From NCBI GenBank assembly GCA_900322215.1, contig ONYW01000013.1, positions 32,600 to 69,553 of the forward strand: a stretch of 36,954 nucleotides of DNA, given 5' to 3'. The position numbers and the translations under genes were made by a program. Source of the DNA: an uncultured Eubacteriales bacterium. GTDB lineage: Bacteria; Bacillota; Clostridia; Christensenellales; CAG-917. Below the pieces are notes generated by a model, which saw only the letters and a program-made list of their open reading frames with translations, was not told the origin of the DNA and made no database searches. Of this stretch, positions 6,459 through 18,700 are shown piece after piece (position 1 is the stretch's first letter; every line of letters begins with the position of its first letter).

Positions 6459-9400
6459 TTATGCGTTACGCGTGACAGTATATGTCGTTGTCGTAACTTG
6501 TTGTGCCGCAGGCACTTCGACGCCGTTTGCGTCCTTGACCGTTGTGACGATGTTGCCGTTCTTGTCAACGACCACGCCGACGTATGCTTTGAGTTTGTAC
6601 ACGATCTTTCTGCCCGCTACGGACGGAACCGCCACCGTGCTGCCGTTGCTTGAGAGCGTCACGTTGTAGGTCGCGACAGGCGTCGAGCCGTTTGCCGCAT
6701 AGACCGTTGCCGTACCTGCCCAAGCGATAGGCACCGACTTAGAGTTTATAGTCGCTTTCGTCGGGAGCGTCGCCGCCGTGCCGGATATCGTGCCGACAGC
6801 AGACGTTGCTTGCGCCGCCGTGATTGCCGTCGTGTCAACGACTGCCAACTTCACCGTGATTCTCTCTTGGTTGGAGAATTGGATCGTTGCTTCCTTGCCG
6901 TTGCCCTCGGACGTTATTCCGCTTGCCTCGACCTTCCAGGTGAGTGCCGTCGGCAACGTCACGATGACGTAGGAGAAGGTCTTCTGATAGTTCGTCACGT
7001 TCGGCGTGCTGTTATAAGACACCTTGCCGTCCGTCACGTTCGGATAGTAGACGTTGAACGTTGCCGTGTAGCTCGTCGGCAAGTTGAGCGTTGAGCCCAT
7101 GTACGGATTGATTGTGTAAGACGTCGCCGCGTTGCTGTTTGAAACGTTCGTCGTGTAGCCCGTAGACGCAATCTTGTTGAGTTCCATCTTTTGGACCTTG
7201 AACGGAATGTCAAGTTTTTGCGCCACGCCGTCTTCGCCCTTCAAGATTGCCGTAACGTTGGTGATACCGCCTTGATAGTTCGGACGGAAGGTCGAGAAGC
7301 TCCATTCGAGCTTGCCTTGACCTGTCGTCGGCGTGCCTGTCGTGTACGTCTTGTTGTTGCCGTTCAGCGTGTTCGGCATTGTCGGTGTGACGTAGTTGTA
7401 CGGGTTGACGTATGTCGAAGACTTGATATAGCCGGGTCTATCCGTATTGTTGACAAGGTTCGTCACGATAGAGTCAACCGAGCAGTTGTCGACGATGACG
7501 TTCATTCTGACCTTTTGCTCGCCGACTTCGTTTATTGTGCCGTCCGCTCTTGCATAGTCATACTCGCCGCTTCCGTTGATGACCGCAACCGCCGTGAAAC
7601 TGCCGCCTGCGTAGTTCACCGACACACCGCTGAAGTCCCAATCGATGTTGACTTCTTTCATCGTGCCGTCGGAGAGCGTAATCACCGCACTTGTCGGGAA
7701 GTATCTATAGCCGAGTTCATCGTGGCTGAGCAGTTCGTATGCGTTTTCGCCGACTATCTTGTAGAGACCGTTCTCGTCCTCGACGTACTTGCCGTCGTCC
7801 GTCAAAGCGTATCTTTCACCCGTGAATCTCTTCTCGAAGAACTTGCCCTTGACGTCCGTATTGAACGGATCGATCCAGAAGTTGTTGTCCGCCGACTTGT
7901 AGAACTTGCCCGCGTCGCCCGAGAGTTGCGTTGACGTGAAGCTGATAGAGGACGCCTTGGCGTTCATGATGCGGATAGGAACGTTCAGTGTGAGTTCGCT
8001 CCTGTTCGGATCGTCGTCCGCAGTTCTCACCGTGACCGACGTGTAGACCGTGCCACCTCTATAGCCGTAGGCAACGCCCGTATGATCCCAAGTTGCATTG
8101 AGCGTTTGCTCCGTGACGTAGACGAACACGTAGTCGCCGTTGTCGTCGCGATCATACATCTTTGTGCCTTGGACAGGTGAATATCTGTACGGTTTTACAT
8201 AGTGCGTGCCGCTTTCGCCGTCTTTGAGGACGAATTGGTTGTTCTCCCAGTCGTACTCATAAGCCATGTGACCGTCTGCGCTGTAGAGTTTGAAGTCTTC
8301 GGTTGCATATTCTTCCGCACTTGGATCGTCGTTGTATTCGCCGAGCGCGTAGTAGATGGCGTGGATTCTCATCCATTCAGCGTACGTTGCGTCGCCCGCT
8401 TCGCCCTTTTCGAGCCACTTGCTATACTTGATGAATTGTCCGCCGACATAATATGTGATCGTGTCTGCAAATTGACCGCCGAAGACGGAGTCTTCTTCAT
8501 CCGCGTACGGGTTGAAGTTGTAGATGTATCTGTTTGTCGTCGTCTCGTCTTCGTATGCGAGCGTCGTATTGTTGAGGTTGAGAGCATTCGGACGAATGAC
8601 AAGTTCGACCTCGAGCGTTCTGACGATAAATCTATCTTCGTCGTCGCCGCCCATGAGAGGATCGTTTTCAGGATCTCCGCTCCATACGTTCAGCTTGATC
8701 GTGCGTCTCGTCGTAGAGCTTGCGGAGATATCGCCGTAATCCGGTATGTTCTCGTATGTGAGTGCGTACGAGATACGTTCGCCGTCTTCGTTTCCGAACG
8801 TGAAGTTGATTTGTCTTGGCAAACCGTCAACCGCTCTATATGCGAACTGGTTCTCGAAGATGAATTGCGTCGGATATTGTCCCGCTTTCTTCGTGAAGAC
8901 GATTTCAAAGAACTCACCGCTCAGCGTGCGGTAGGTGTCGGTGATCGTCGCCGACTTGCTGCCGTCCGTGTAGAGGTATTCCCAATCGCTGTCCGCTTCG
9001 TCCTCAGGATCGAAGTCAGTGTCATAAATCGTACGATTTGCAATCGTGACAGGGATCGTGACGTTTTGGACAACCTTAATACCGTCCGCGCGCACGTAGG
9101 TCGCGGTCGTCGTGAACAAATAGTTGCTCTCTTGGTTCTTGAGGAGCGTCGCAACGCCCGACCAGTCGATCGTCACCGCAAATTCGTTCGTCTCCGTATT
9201 ATCTTTGAACGTCGTGATATGGAGTCCCGCTTCGTTCGCAGCTATGAGTCTGTCGATGTTGTTTTCGAGGAACGGATCGATGAATACCGTGCGGAAATCG
9301 CTTTCCTTCACGTACTTAGCCGTTCTGTCAAGGATATAGACCTTTTCGACGAGAGTCTCCGTGAGAGTCTCGTCCTTGCCGCCGTTGTAGGAGAACGTGA

Positions 9401-12400
9401 CCGTTATGTCTCTCACCTTGCCGAAGTACTTGCTTGCCGACGTGTAGAAGTCTGACGGCAATTCGTATCTTCCGAGGACTTCGACGACGTCGCCGTTTGC
9501 ATTGACGAGGCTCGTCATAGTGCCGGATGTGAAGAACGTGCCCTCTTCGCCGTACGTGTCGATCGTGAGGTATTCACCCTCTTCCTTGACAAAGCCGCTT
9601 ATCGACGTGCCCTCAATCGTCAAGTTGACAGGTACGTCAACCGTGAGATACTCGTTGGAGACCGTGAGAATTACGTCGCCCGAATAACCGTCCTTGCCGT
9701 ACGTAACGTTCCAGAAGTACGTGACAGGAACTTCTTCTTCGTCGACGAGCACTTTGCCTTCTCTCGGCAAGCCTTCAAAGAATTTGTCCGTCGTGAGAAC
9801 GAAGGATACGTCTCTGTTGTTGGTTCTGAATCCTTCAGCCGTTCTGAAATCGAATTGATCCAAAACCGTGAATCTGACTTCCGACTTCCAGCCTGCGGCC
9901 TTCATGTCGCCGCCGACGTATGCGTTTCTTACAAACTCGCCCGCGCGAATCTCTTCATCGGTCGGCAAACTGTCGTTGTCCCAAACGACGGAGACTTGCT
10001 CCGCACTACCTGTTGAATACGTGACTGTTGCCGTCGTTGGATATCTGAATTCCTTGAACGGTTTGTACTCGGTTTCAAGACCGTTGAGAACGATTCTGTC
10101 AACGCTCATGTCATAGTTCGTGACGTAGATCCTTGCCGTATAGTCTTCCGTTTCAAACTTCGTGCCGTCAAAGAAGTGATACGTTCTTTCGACGTAACTC
10201 TCGTTTCCGCTTCTATTCGCGTTCAGTTCTTCAAGCGTCGGAGCGGAGGTGTTTGTCCACGTGATTTCCGTCGCTACGCCGTTCAACTGTCCGGAAACCG
10301 TCGCGAACGTTGCTGAGGCAGGAAGTCTCCACGCTTTGAGTTCGTCAAACGTGAGCGTAAGCGCCGTTGCAGGAACGTTTTGACCGCTGATTTCGAGCGT
10401 CGAATCTGCGCTGAGCGCTGTGACTGTCGTGAGCGTGTAGTTTGGCGTATGAACAGGTATTGCGACTTCTTGTCCGCCGATGTGGCCTGTGAGAGTCGTT
10501 TGTTCGCCTTCTATCATGTCTCTTATGAGCACTCTTACGTCTTGCAAGTATGCGACGTACGACTCGCCGTCTGCAAGTTCAACGAGAACCGCCGTGCCGT
10601 TGACTGCGTCGCCCCACTTGCCGATCTTGAAGTAATCGTCAGGATTTACGACGTAGTTGAGCGGATCGATGCCGTAGACCGTATTGTTTACCGCATGGGT
10701 TTGCGCATAGACAGTACCCGTGTAGTAATCTTTGTTCAAGAGTTTGTCGCCGAGCGTTGTGACAAGCGCTTCGCCGTCCTTCGTGCTGTAAATATCCGCA
10801 CCGTTCAAAGACGGATCGTAGAAGAACTTGACGCCTGTTATCGTCTGTTGTTCGACGACGAGTTTGAGCGTGATCGTTTGAGGTATATCGTTGCCGTTTG
10901 AATCCTTCGGGCATGCTATTGCGTTGCCTGCGCCGTCGAGGACTCTCGCTTGAACTTGTGCATAGAACGTACCGCCCCTATAGATGTCGCTTGCTTCAAG
11001 TCTTGTCTTTGCGTTTTGTTCCTTGAAGTATTTGAGCGTCGTCCAGTCAGGCACCATTTCGTGCACCATACCGCCGCCGAACGATACACCGCCGATTACG
11101 TCGTACTTTGCGTACCACTCAGGGTTGAACACGTCTTCGTGCGCGATGTTGATCGTCGTCGGTTGTTGTTTGAGCGCGTTTATCGTGATCGGCACGTAAA
11201 CGACTTGCTTTCCGCTGTACGCCGTACCTATCGTAAGTTCAGCATAGAGTCTCGCACCGCGGTAGCCGCTATAAGTGATATCGCTGTCTTTGAGTCCGTT
11301 TGCGTATGCGTTGATATAATCGCCGCTGACGTAGTAGTACGGTGCGGAGATAGAAATCATAGATGAGTCAACGCTCTTGGAGACGGTCTCTCTGTCCTCA
11401 CCCTTGAAGATGAGTTGGCTGATAGCGAACGAATCACCGCTTATGCTCGCCGACGAATACGGGTCGAAGACGAGTGCCGTCTTCAAACTGTCGTAGACGT
11501 ATGGCTTCACGTGTACTCTCACCGTATACGCTTGCGCGATATGATCTGCGTCCGCATATTCGGTCGAACCGCTTCCGACAAAGCCTGCGCTACTCGATGA
11601 CGATCCGCCGCCGAGGAGTCCGCCGAGGAGTCCGGAAGAACCGGAGCCTGCGTTTTCGTAGGTAACGACCTTGAATACGTCGCCACCGACGTATGCCGTG
11701 ACGTTCACGTCAAGTCCCTTGTAGAAGTTGACGTTGCCTTCCTTGTCTTTGCCGAGTGCCTCGATAGCCTTTTTAAGTGCCGTGAGATCCCATCTTACGG
11801 ACATATTGTTGATCTTTGTGCCCGAGGTCGTCGTGCCGCTGACCGTCTTGATGCTTTCAATGTAGTTCACAAGGTCGGACTGTTCAGCAGTCATGCCGAG
11901 AGCGTCGAGGTTTGCAAGAGACTTGATAGTCTCGCCGTTTGCAAAGCCGAACTTCGCTATTGTCGCGATCTCATAGTTGACCGTTTGGATTTCAACACTG
12001 CCTTCGCAGGTCGGTGCCAAGCCCCATTGATATGAGTAGCCGACCGTGAGCTTGCCACTGCCGTCGACAGCACCCTTCCAGTCATACTTGTAGTCGCCCG
12101 TATTCCATGTGATTGTGCCTGTCGGATACAGTTTGCCTGTCGGCAACTTGTTGCTATCAACGAGCATATACTCAACCTCAACGCCTTGTGCATTTGCCTT
12201 CTTGACTTTGACAGGTTCGCCGTTTTCATCAAGAACGAGTGCCGCTGTGTAGGCAATTGATTCGGTTGGATTCTTTGAATTGTAGTTTGCCGCAGTGATA
12301 CCCGCTGCCATAAGCGCAGCACCCGGCGTTACTGTTGCGAACACTCTCTTACCGCCTTCATTGAAGGTGAGTTGGACAAGATCCGGCAACTTGTTGCCAA

Positions 12401-12780
12401 ACGTCTTTGACGTGTCTTCGTTGAAGTCGACTGTTATCTTCTTCGCATCCCACTTGCTTGTCGCAGCGTTATATTCGTACGCCTTGATGTCGGTGACAGC
12501 CTTGCCGTTTGTCACGTAGACAGGGATTGCATAGACAACTGTGTTGAGCGCATAACCATACACATAGCCTGCAAGTCTCTGCGGTTCGTCTGTGTCGATT
12601 GGTTGAGGCGTGAGGTCAACGGACGCCGCGTCCCAAACGATCATAGTACCGCGAGCCATACCCGTGTAATCGCCGCTCTGCGTATAGTAGGAGTGCAACT
12701 CTGTGCTTGACACGTATCTGACGTCTACAAATTGCGGGAAGAGACCTGCGTTGAAGAAGGAGCTGTCTCTGAGTTCGAAG
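6459..12780 (-). repeat. C-terminal array of about 13 Ig-like (Big_4-like) repeats
   Basis: Residues ~6,400-8,506 repeat a pattern: a D/N-P-Y/F segment, a P-T/S-x-A-x-V strand, then a V/I-x-W-D/N/S strand, then Y-x-GG and alternating strands. This fits bacterial Ig-like domain group 4; the clearest copy reads YPTTATVTYSTG followed by VSVVWD (near 9,985-10,040). Tryptophan strands lie near nucleotides 12,635, 12,110, 11,790, 11,045, 10,260, 9,980, 9,715, 9,165, 8,085, 7,645, 7,295, 6,935 and 6,722. The YxGG strand recurs as YRGGTFY, YRGGTVY, YAGGSF and YQGGI. In surface proteins such domains usually serve as stalks. Here they are at the end farthest from the lipid anchor and stop without any sorting signal. 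Confidence 0.7.
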
Positions 12781-15700
12781 TCAGAGCCTGCGCCGCCGAC
12801 AAGTCTACCCGTTCTCCTTGCAGGGTCATCGATGATGATTGAGGTTGGAGCCTCGACTTGAGACGAGAGTTCTGCAATTTGTGCGGATTCGTCAAATGCA
12901 AGCATACCCTTCTTGACAGATGTGTCAACTGTGCCAAGCGGATCGATACGCAAGAACCAGCTGTCCCAAGAATCGGTGATACTTGATGTAGTTCCTGTAG
13001 GTTGAGCACCATAACTTGCACTTGGAGCTTTATTATACAACATTCCAGTGCCTGCACCATTCTTCTTGCAGTTGATCATAATTTCGATTGCTTGCACACC
13101 CGGAAGCATCGTGTAGGACGAGTTGAGCCCATAGTTTGACGGGTTAGGTTGTAAGTCAATGTAGAGGTTGATATTTGGATTGATCGTACCGCTTGCAAAT
13201 GGGATCGGCAGGAGCGTATTGATAAGAGCAGACATGTTTTGAATAACATCACCTACGAAGAATGAAATTATTCCATAGCCAGCCAAACCTTGAATTGCAC
13301 CAAGCATATCTTTTATCATTGGCATAGCAATAATTTGAAGAACATATTTCTCTAATGTAAAGCTTATACCTCTCACATATGGTTCCATATATGCAACCAT
13401 TTTTTGTACGCTTCCTGTACCAGCTTTATATTGCTTATAACGAGTATTCAATCCGTCAAGTATATTTGTTACAGTCGTATCAATGGTTTTTGCTGAGCTT
13501 ACGTCTGCAAAATATGGCAAATCGCCATTATCAGTTTCACCATCCAATTCATCTATTTGTTCTCTAAACATGTTAAGAACAAGTGTATAGACCATCAACA
13601 ATAACTCATTAAACGGATCCTTGTTGAGCTCAATATGAGCGGAAACAAAACGATTAGCGTTTGCCACAGCTCCCATTCCACTATAATATGGGTAATAATT
13701 GTTGTTGTTGAAGAGATCCAACGACACGCTCTTAACGAGGTTTTCAAGATTAAGCGGATAACTATAGGAAACAGTTGTCTTATTCCCTTCCTTTACCGTA
13801 TGTTTGATACCGTCAATAGTTTCAGTTGTTGTGGTGGTTGTGCCTGATGAATATGGAGGATATGACCACGTGGCGTCATCACCATCATCGCCCTTTGTGA
13901 GCGGGAAGAGGCTATCTATGAATGACGGATCGTCTTCAAGACCAAGAGGAGTAAGGGCGTTAACAACAAGATCTACTACCCACCCCATAATACCAGAACC
14001 ACTATCGGCTATATTAAGGTCGGAAATATAAAGATTGTTTGATCCAATATACAATGCTGCCCAATATGGATTGCTCATGCTAGAGCCATAGTTGGATGTC
14101 GTCTTTGGATGCTTTGCCTTCAAGTCAACAGCCAACATGTATCCTTTATTTGTGCCATTTTTATCAATCTCTTTATACTGCCTATTCAAAGTAAGTTGAA
14201 CTTCTGTTACTTCATTGTGCGCAACTACATCACTCTTGCTTGTGCCTGAAATAGCTGACCAAATTCGTTTGTCTATATGCAAGAACAAGCCAGGATTCAA
14301 GTTGTCGAGGACATTTTGAATGAGGCTGAACAAACCGGACGTCTTGGAATACGTGACGCCTGCATAGCCTGAATTGACTTCGTTTGCGAGTGATTCTTCG
14401 TCAAGGAAGCCACTGCCAAAGCCGAGTTCGATTGGTTTGATCTTGATATTCGCCGCCGTGCCGACCGTGTCGAGAAGTGCGTTCAAGTTGACTTCGTTGA
14501 GGTTGCCGCCATCCGAGATGAGTGAGAGTTCGACGGATTGCAAATCCGGCAAATCGAATGGCAAATCAAGATTCAAGAGACCGATTGCAAAGCCGAGCAA
14601 ACTCTTGTCGAACGTGACTGACGTTCTGCCGTTTTCAAGTGCGATCTCAAGGAAGAGTGATTCTGCCGTTGCCGCTTCGTCCGCTGCGGAAACCGCGTCT
14701 GCCGCAGTTGCAGCCTCTGCCACAAGTCCGCCCGGCGTTGCGCCAAGCAAGCCTGCGAGGCCTTGGAACTTGATCTTGCCAAGTCCCATACCCGTAAGGT
14801 CAAGGAAGATTGCGTCAGAATAGATGCCTGTCTCCACTTCTGTGATTTGATAGCCAAGCTCTTTGTGGTTGCTGTCTTGTTTGAGTCTCGAAGAACCGAG
14901 ATAGTAGATCTTTGCAAACGTAGAGTTGATTGGCTCGCCCATTTCGATGTCGAGAGCAAGATCGCTGAACAAGATACCTGAAATACCATACTTCAAGATT
15001 GCCGGCAAGTTGATGTTTGCTTTGAGGTCGATGAAGATTTCGATCGGCGTGCTTGTGAACGTAAAGTTGAATTCCGCCGTTGTGAACTTGTATTCGCCTT
15101 CTTCATCTTCGACATAAGACATTGCATACTTGGTGAGTGTTGTATTTCCCATTTGTGCTTCGGTAAGGCGAGTACCTGTTGCGGTGTAACAACCCGCAGG
15201 ATCTTCTGTGAACACTTGCTTATAACGTTTGCCACTGTATGTCTCGTTTGCTCCAATCTTTGAGTATGCGCCGACAGGGCCCACACCTGAAAGGAGTGTG
15301 CCAAGCGTGTTTTCGAGCCAGCCGAAGATGCTCTTCTCATAGAGACCGTCGCCCGCGCCCTTCTTGTGGTTTTCGGAAGTCATTGTGATGCTGAGACCGA
15401 GTTGCAAGCCGATCGTGTCGAGTTTGACTTCGAGTTCGCCACCGCCGACGAGACCGCCCTTGGACGCATCGGAAGTGATAGCCTCCGCATAAGTTGACGC
15501 GTCAAAGTCTGCAGGGATACAACCAGGATCCGACTTCGTGAGTTTGAGACGCGGTATGGACAAGCACGCATAGAAGCCGTCGCTGAATCTAAGGTTGAGG
15601 CTCAAGTGCGTACCGCCGTTCTTGTCATACCAGAAGCAGTCAGCGGAATCGCTGTAAGTCGTCTCCTCATAACGTCTTGCGGACGCGTTGTACAAATAGT

Positions 15701-18700
15701 ATTTTCCGCCTGCCGCATCGTAAGACGCCTTGTCGAACGACGCATGTTGGACGGACAAATACGTATCCGTCGTCGTTGCTTTGAGCATGAGATCGCCGAT
15801 ATCCGGGATGAGGTTCTTTTGCTCTTTTCCGCGGATAGCCATGATCTTCTTGTAGACCGCATTGATGACGTCGGCGTTGATTTGGAGCAATAGTCTTCTC
15901 GGGTTGACGCGGAGCAAGACGTACGGGAGATCCATCATCGTATCTTCGATCTCCGCGATTTCGCTCGCGCCTGCCGTCAGAGCCTCGCTTGCGTCGGTCG
16001 CCTGAACGAGACCGCTCAAAGCCTCCGCCACGAGTTTGTTGATACCGAGGTTCGTGATAGAGATCTTTGCGGTTGAACCAAGCACTTCGCTGAGGTCAAG
16101 GTATGCGTTGTCGTTTTGTATATATGCGCCAAGGAGAACCTTCTTGCCGCCGTCTGCTTCCGCACGGTTGAGGATGAGTTCGATAGCCGCGTTGAGCGTA
16201 AACTTGTCGCCCTCTTCCGTAAGGTTGAATTTGTTGTTTGCGATGTACGCCTTTATGTTGAGCGTGACGAAGTCGCGGTCGCTATAACCAAGCTCGTTGA
16301 CGATGTTGAGTCTGAGCGTAGAGCCTGAGATCGCGCTGTTCGGAGCGACGAGACCGAGCACGAGGTCGAGGATCTCGCTGAGGTCGATGATGTTTGCGTC
16401 GCCCGCTTGACCGCTACCGTAGATGTCGACGCCTATCGAGAGGTCGATAGCAAAGTGAGCGTCTTCAAACTTGACGAACTCGTCGGAGATATCAACGCCG
16501 TCCTTTGTCATCATAGTCTCGTGAGCCGTGCCGTAAGAGAACGGCTTGTTGATGTCCGCGGTGAGGCCGTACATGCTCATGCCGAGGTTGAAGTCGCCGA
16601 GTTTGAGGTATTTGCCGTCGGCGGCGATTTCAAACACAGGCTCTTCTTGTTCGTCGAGTCCCGCAAACTTGTAGGAGTCGCCCGCCCATTCAGGATATGC
16701 GAAGGTCTTGAGCGCATACTCTTCGGTCGAGACAACGACGTTGCCACCCGCAAAATAGATGCCCTCTTGACTTGCCGTGATATTCTCACCGTAGCCCGGC
16801 TTGACTTCCGTGCCGTCCGCGCCGTACTTCGCATTGTAATCGGCAACCGAGAGGTTGTACTCTTTGCCGACAACCCAACCGAAGTTGAGGTCGATGGTCG
16901 GAGCCGTGCCGTAGAAGTTGACGGTTATACCCGACGTATTTCTGTCGTTCGTCGTTCTCAAGTGCGGCAGGAGCGCGATGATGTCCATAAGGTCTTCGTT
17001 GCCGCTGCCGACCAGGAGTTCGATAACGCCGTTCATGAGATTTTGGTCAAGGCCGATCGTGATAAAGTCGTCGGCGATGAGAAGTCTACCGATGATAGCG
17101 TTGATGATATTCCAAATATTTGCAGGAAGCACGCCGGTAGACGTGATTTCTTCGTCTTCTGCGGCAAGCGCTTCCGTAGAAGCGGACGTGAGACCGCCGA
17201 GGAGACCGCTGAGACGAGAGATAAGGTTTTCGATATCGACGTCTTCGACAAGACCGTAGGAGAAGTAATCGCCGAGTCCGACGATTTCGCCGATTTCTTT
17301 CATGTCGATATAACCGTTGAGTTTTCCGCCCTCTTTGACGAGGTTGCCCTCGGCGTCGTATTCGTCGTCGGTGACCTCGATCCAAAGTCTTGCGTGCGCC
17401 TTATCTTCGCCGTGGAAGTTGGTGTTGTAGAGGATTTCCGCATACACTTTCGTTCCTTTGAGTGCGGAGACGAGGTTGAAGCCTTCCTCGCTTGTGAAGG
17501 ATGCGAGCAAGTTGCCGACGTTGATGTAGAGGTGGAGTGCGATATCGAGACCTATCGTGCTCTCGAAGGACGTATTGTCGTTGTTCAAGGACGTTGCAAG
17601 GAAGTAGACCGTCTCCGCGATATTGCTGTCGCCGATAAATTCAGTCATAATTCTTGACCAGTTGATGACGTCTTTGAGTTTGAGACCGAGGTCCATATTC
17701 GCGTTGAGTTCGATAGTTTCAAACGTATCGAAGCCCGCAAGCAACGACTTGACGTCGAGTCCCGCTCCGCTCGTGAGCGAATTTATGACGTCGCCGACGT
17801 TGAGCGCACCGACTTTCGTATAGTCCGTAAAGTCTTGAACCGCCTTGTAGACAGGGATAGACGGAGCAATTCTGTCCGCTTCGTTCTTATCCGTAAATCC
17901 GTCGCCGTCGAAGTCGACAGGATAGCAAGTCATACCGCGCAACGTGAGAGGTGTGCCGCTCTTGAGTTCGTCAGGAGCGTCTGTCTCTTCGACGTATTGC
18001 AAACTCGCTTCCGTCGGGATGCTCTTTACGCCGTCGATTATGATGATTCTCGGATCGTTCTCTTCGATTTCCAATTCGGTTGCCTCGCGGAATTCCGCCG
18101 TAAAGCCGATGAGTTGGAGTTTCGTGACGTATTCGAGTCTGCCGTTCTCGCTTGCGTTGACGATATAGAGCGGTCCCGTGTAGTCGTGGAACGTTCTTGT
18201 AGACACGATATCTCTATAGAGTCTGCTGCCGAACATAACGTTGCCGTCGGCGTCATAGAGGAAGCCGTTGTATTGTGGTTGATGCGTTGAGCCGTAAGCA
18301 TATCTCGCGCTTGCTTGAACAGGCACGAACGCTTTCTCGCTCAAGGAGAATCTTTCAAACGCTCCGTTGTAGGTGCCGTGTTCTTGTTCGTACTCTTCAA
18401 CGTTCACGTAGCCTTTGTCCACGCCGTTCTTTGCGTAGGCTCCGCCCGTTTGATCGTTGTAGTAGTTCGCATAGTAGAAGATATAGCTCGGATCGTTTTG
18501 ATTTTGTCTTGCGCGGAAGTCTTCTTCTCTGCCGAATTCAATGGAAGAAGAGAGCGCGTCGCCGTTGAGTCCGTAGATTTGGAGTTTGACGTCAAGCATC
18601 GGCACCGTGCCCTTCTCGTTGTAGAGCAAGAGACCGAGCGTCAAATCGTACGGATTGAGCGTTTGCTTGAGGTAGATCTTCGCGTTCGGAAGCATTTCGA

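Noticed and set aside
6459-6600. Sortase or other C-terminal anchoring signal in the giant protein
   Set aside because: The C-terminus ends in a beta-type sequence with no LPxTG, hydrophobic tail or positive cluster.
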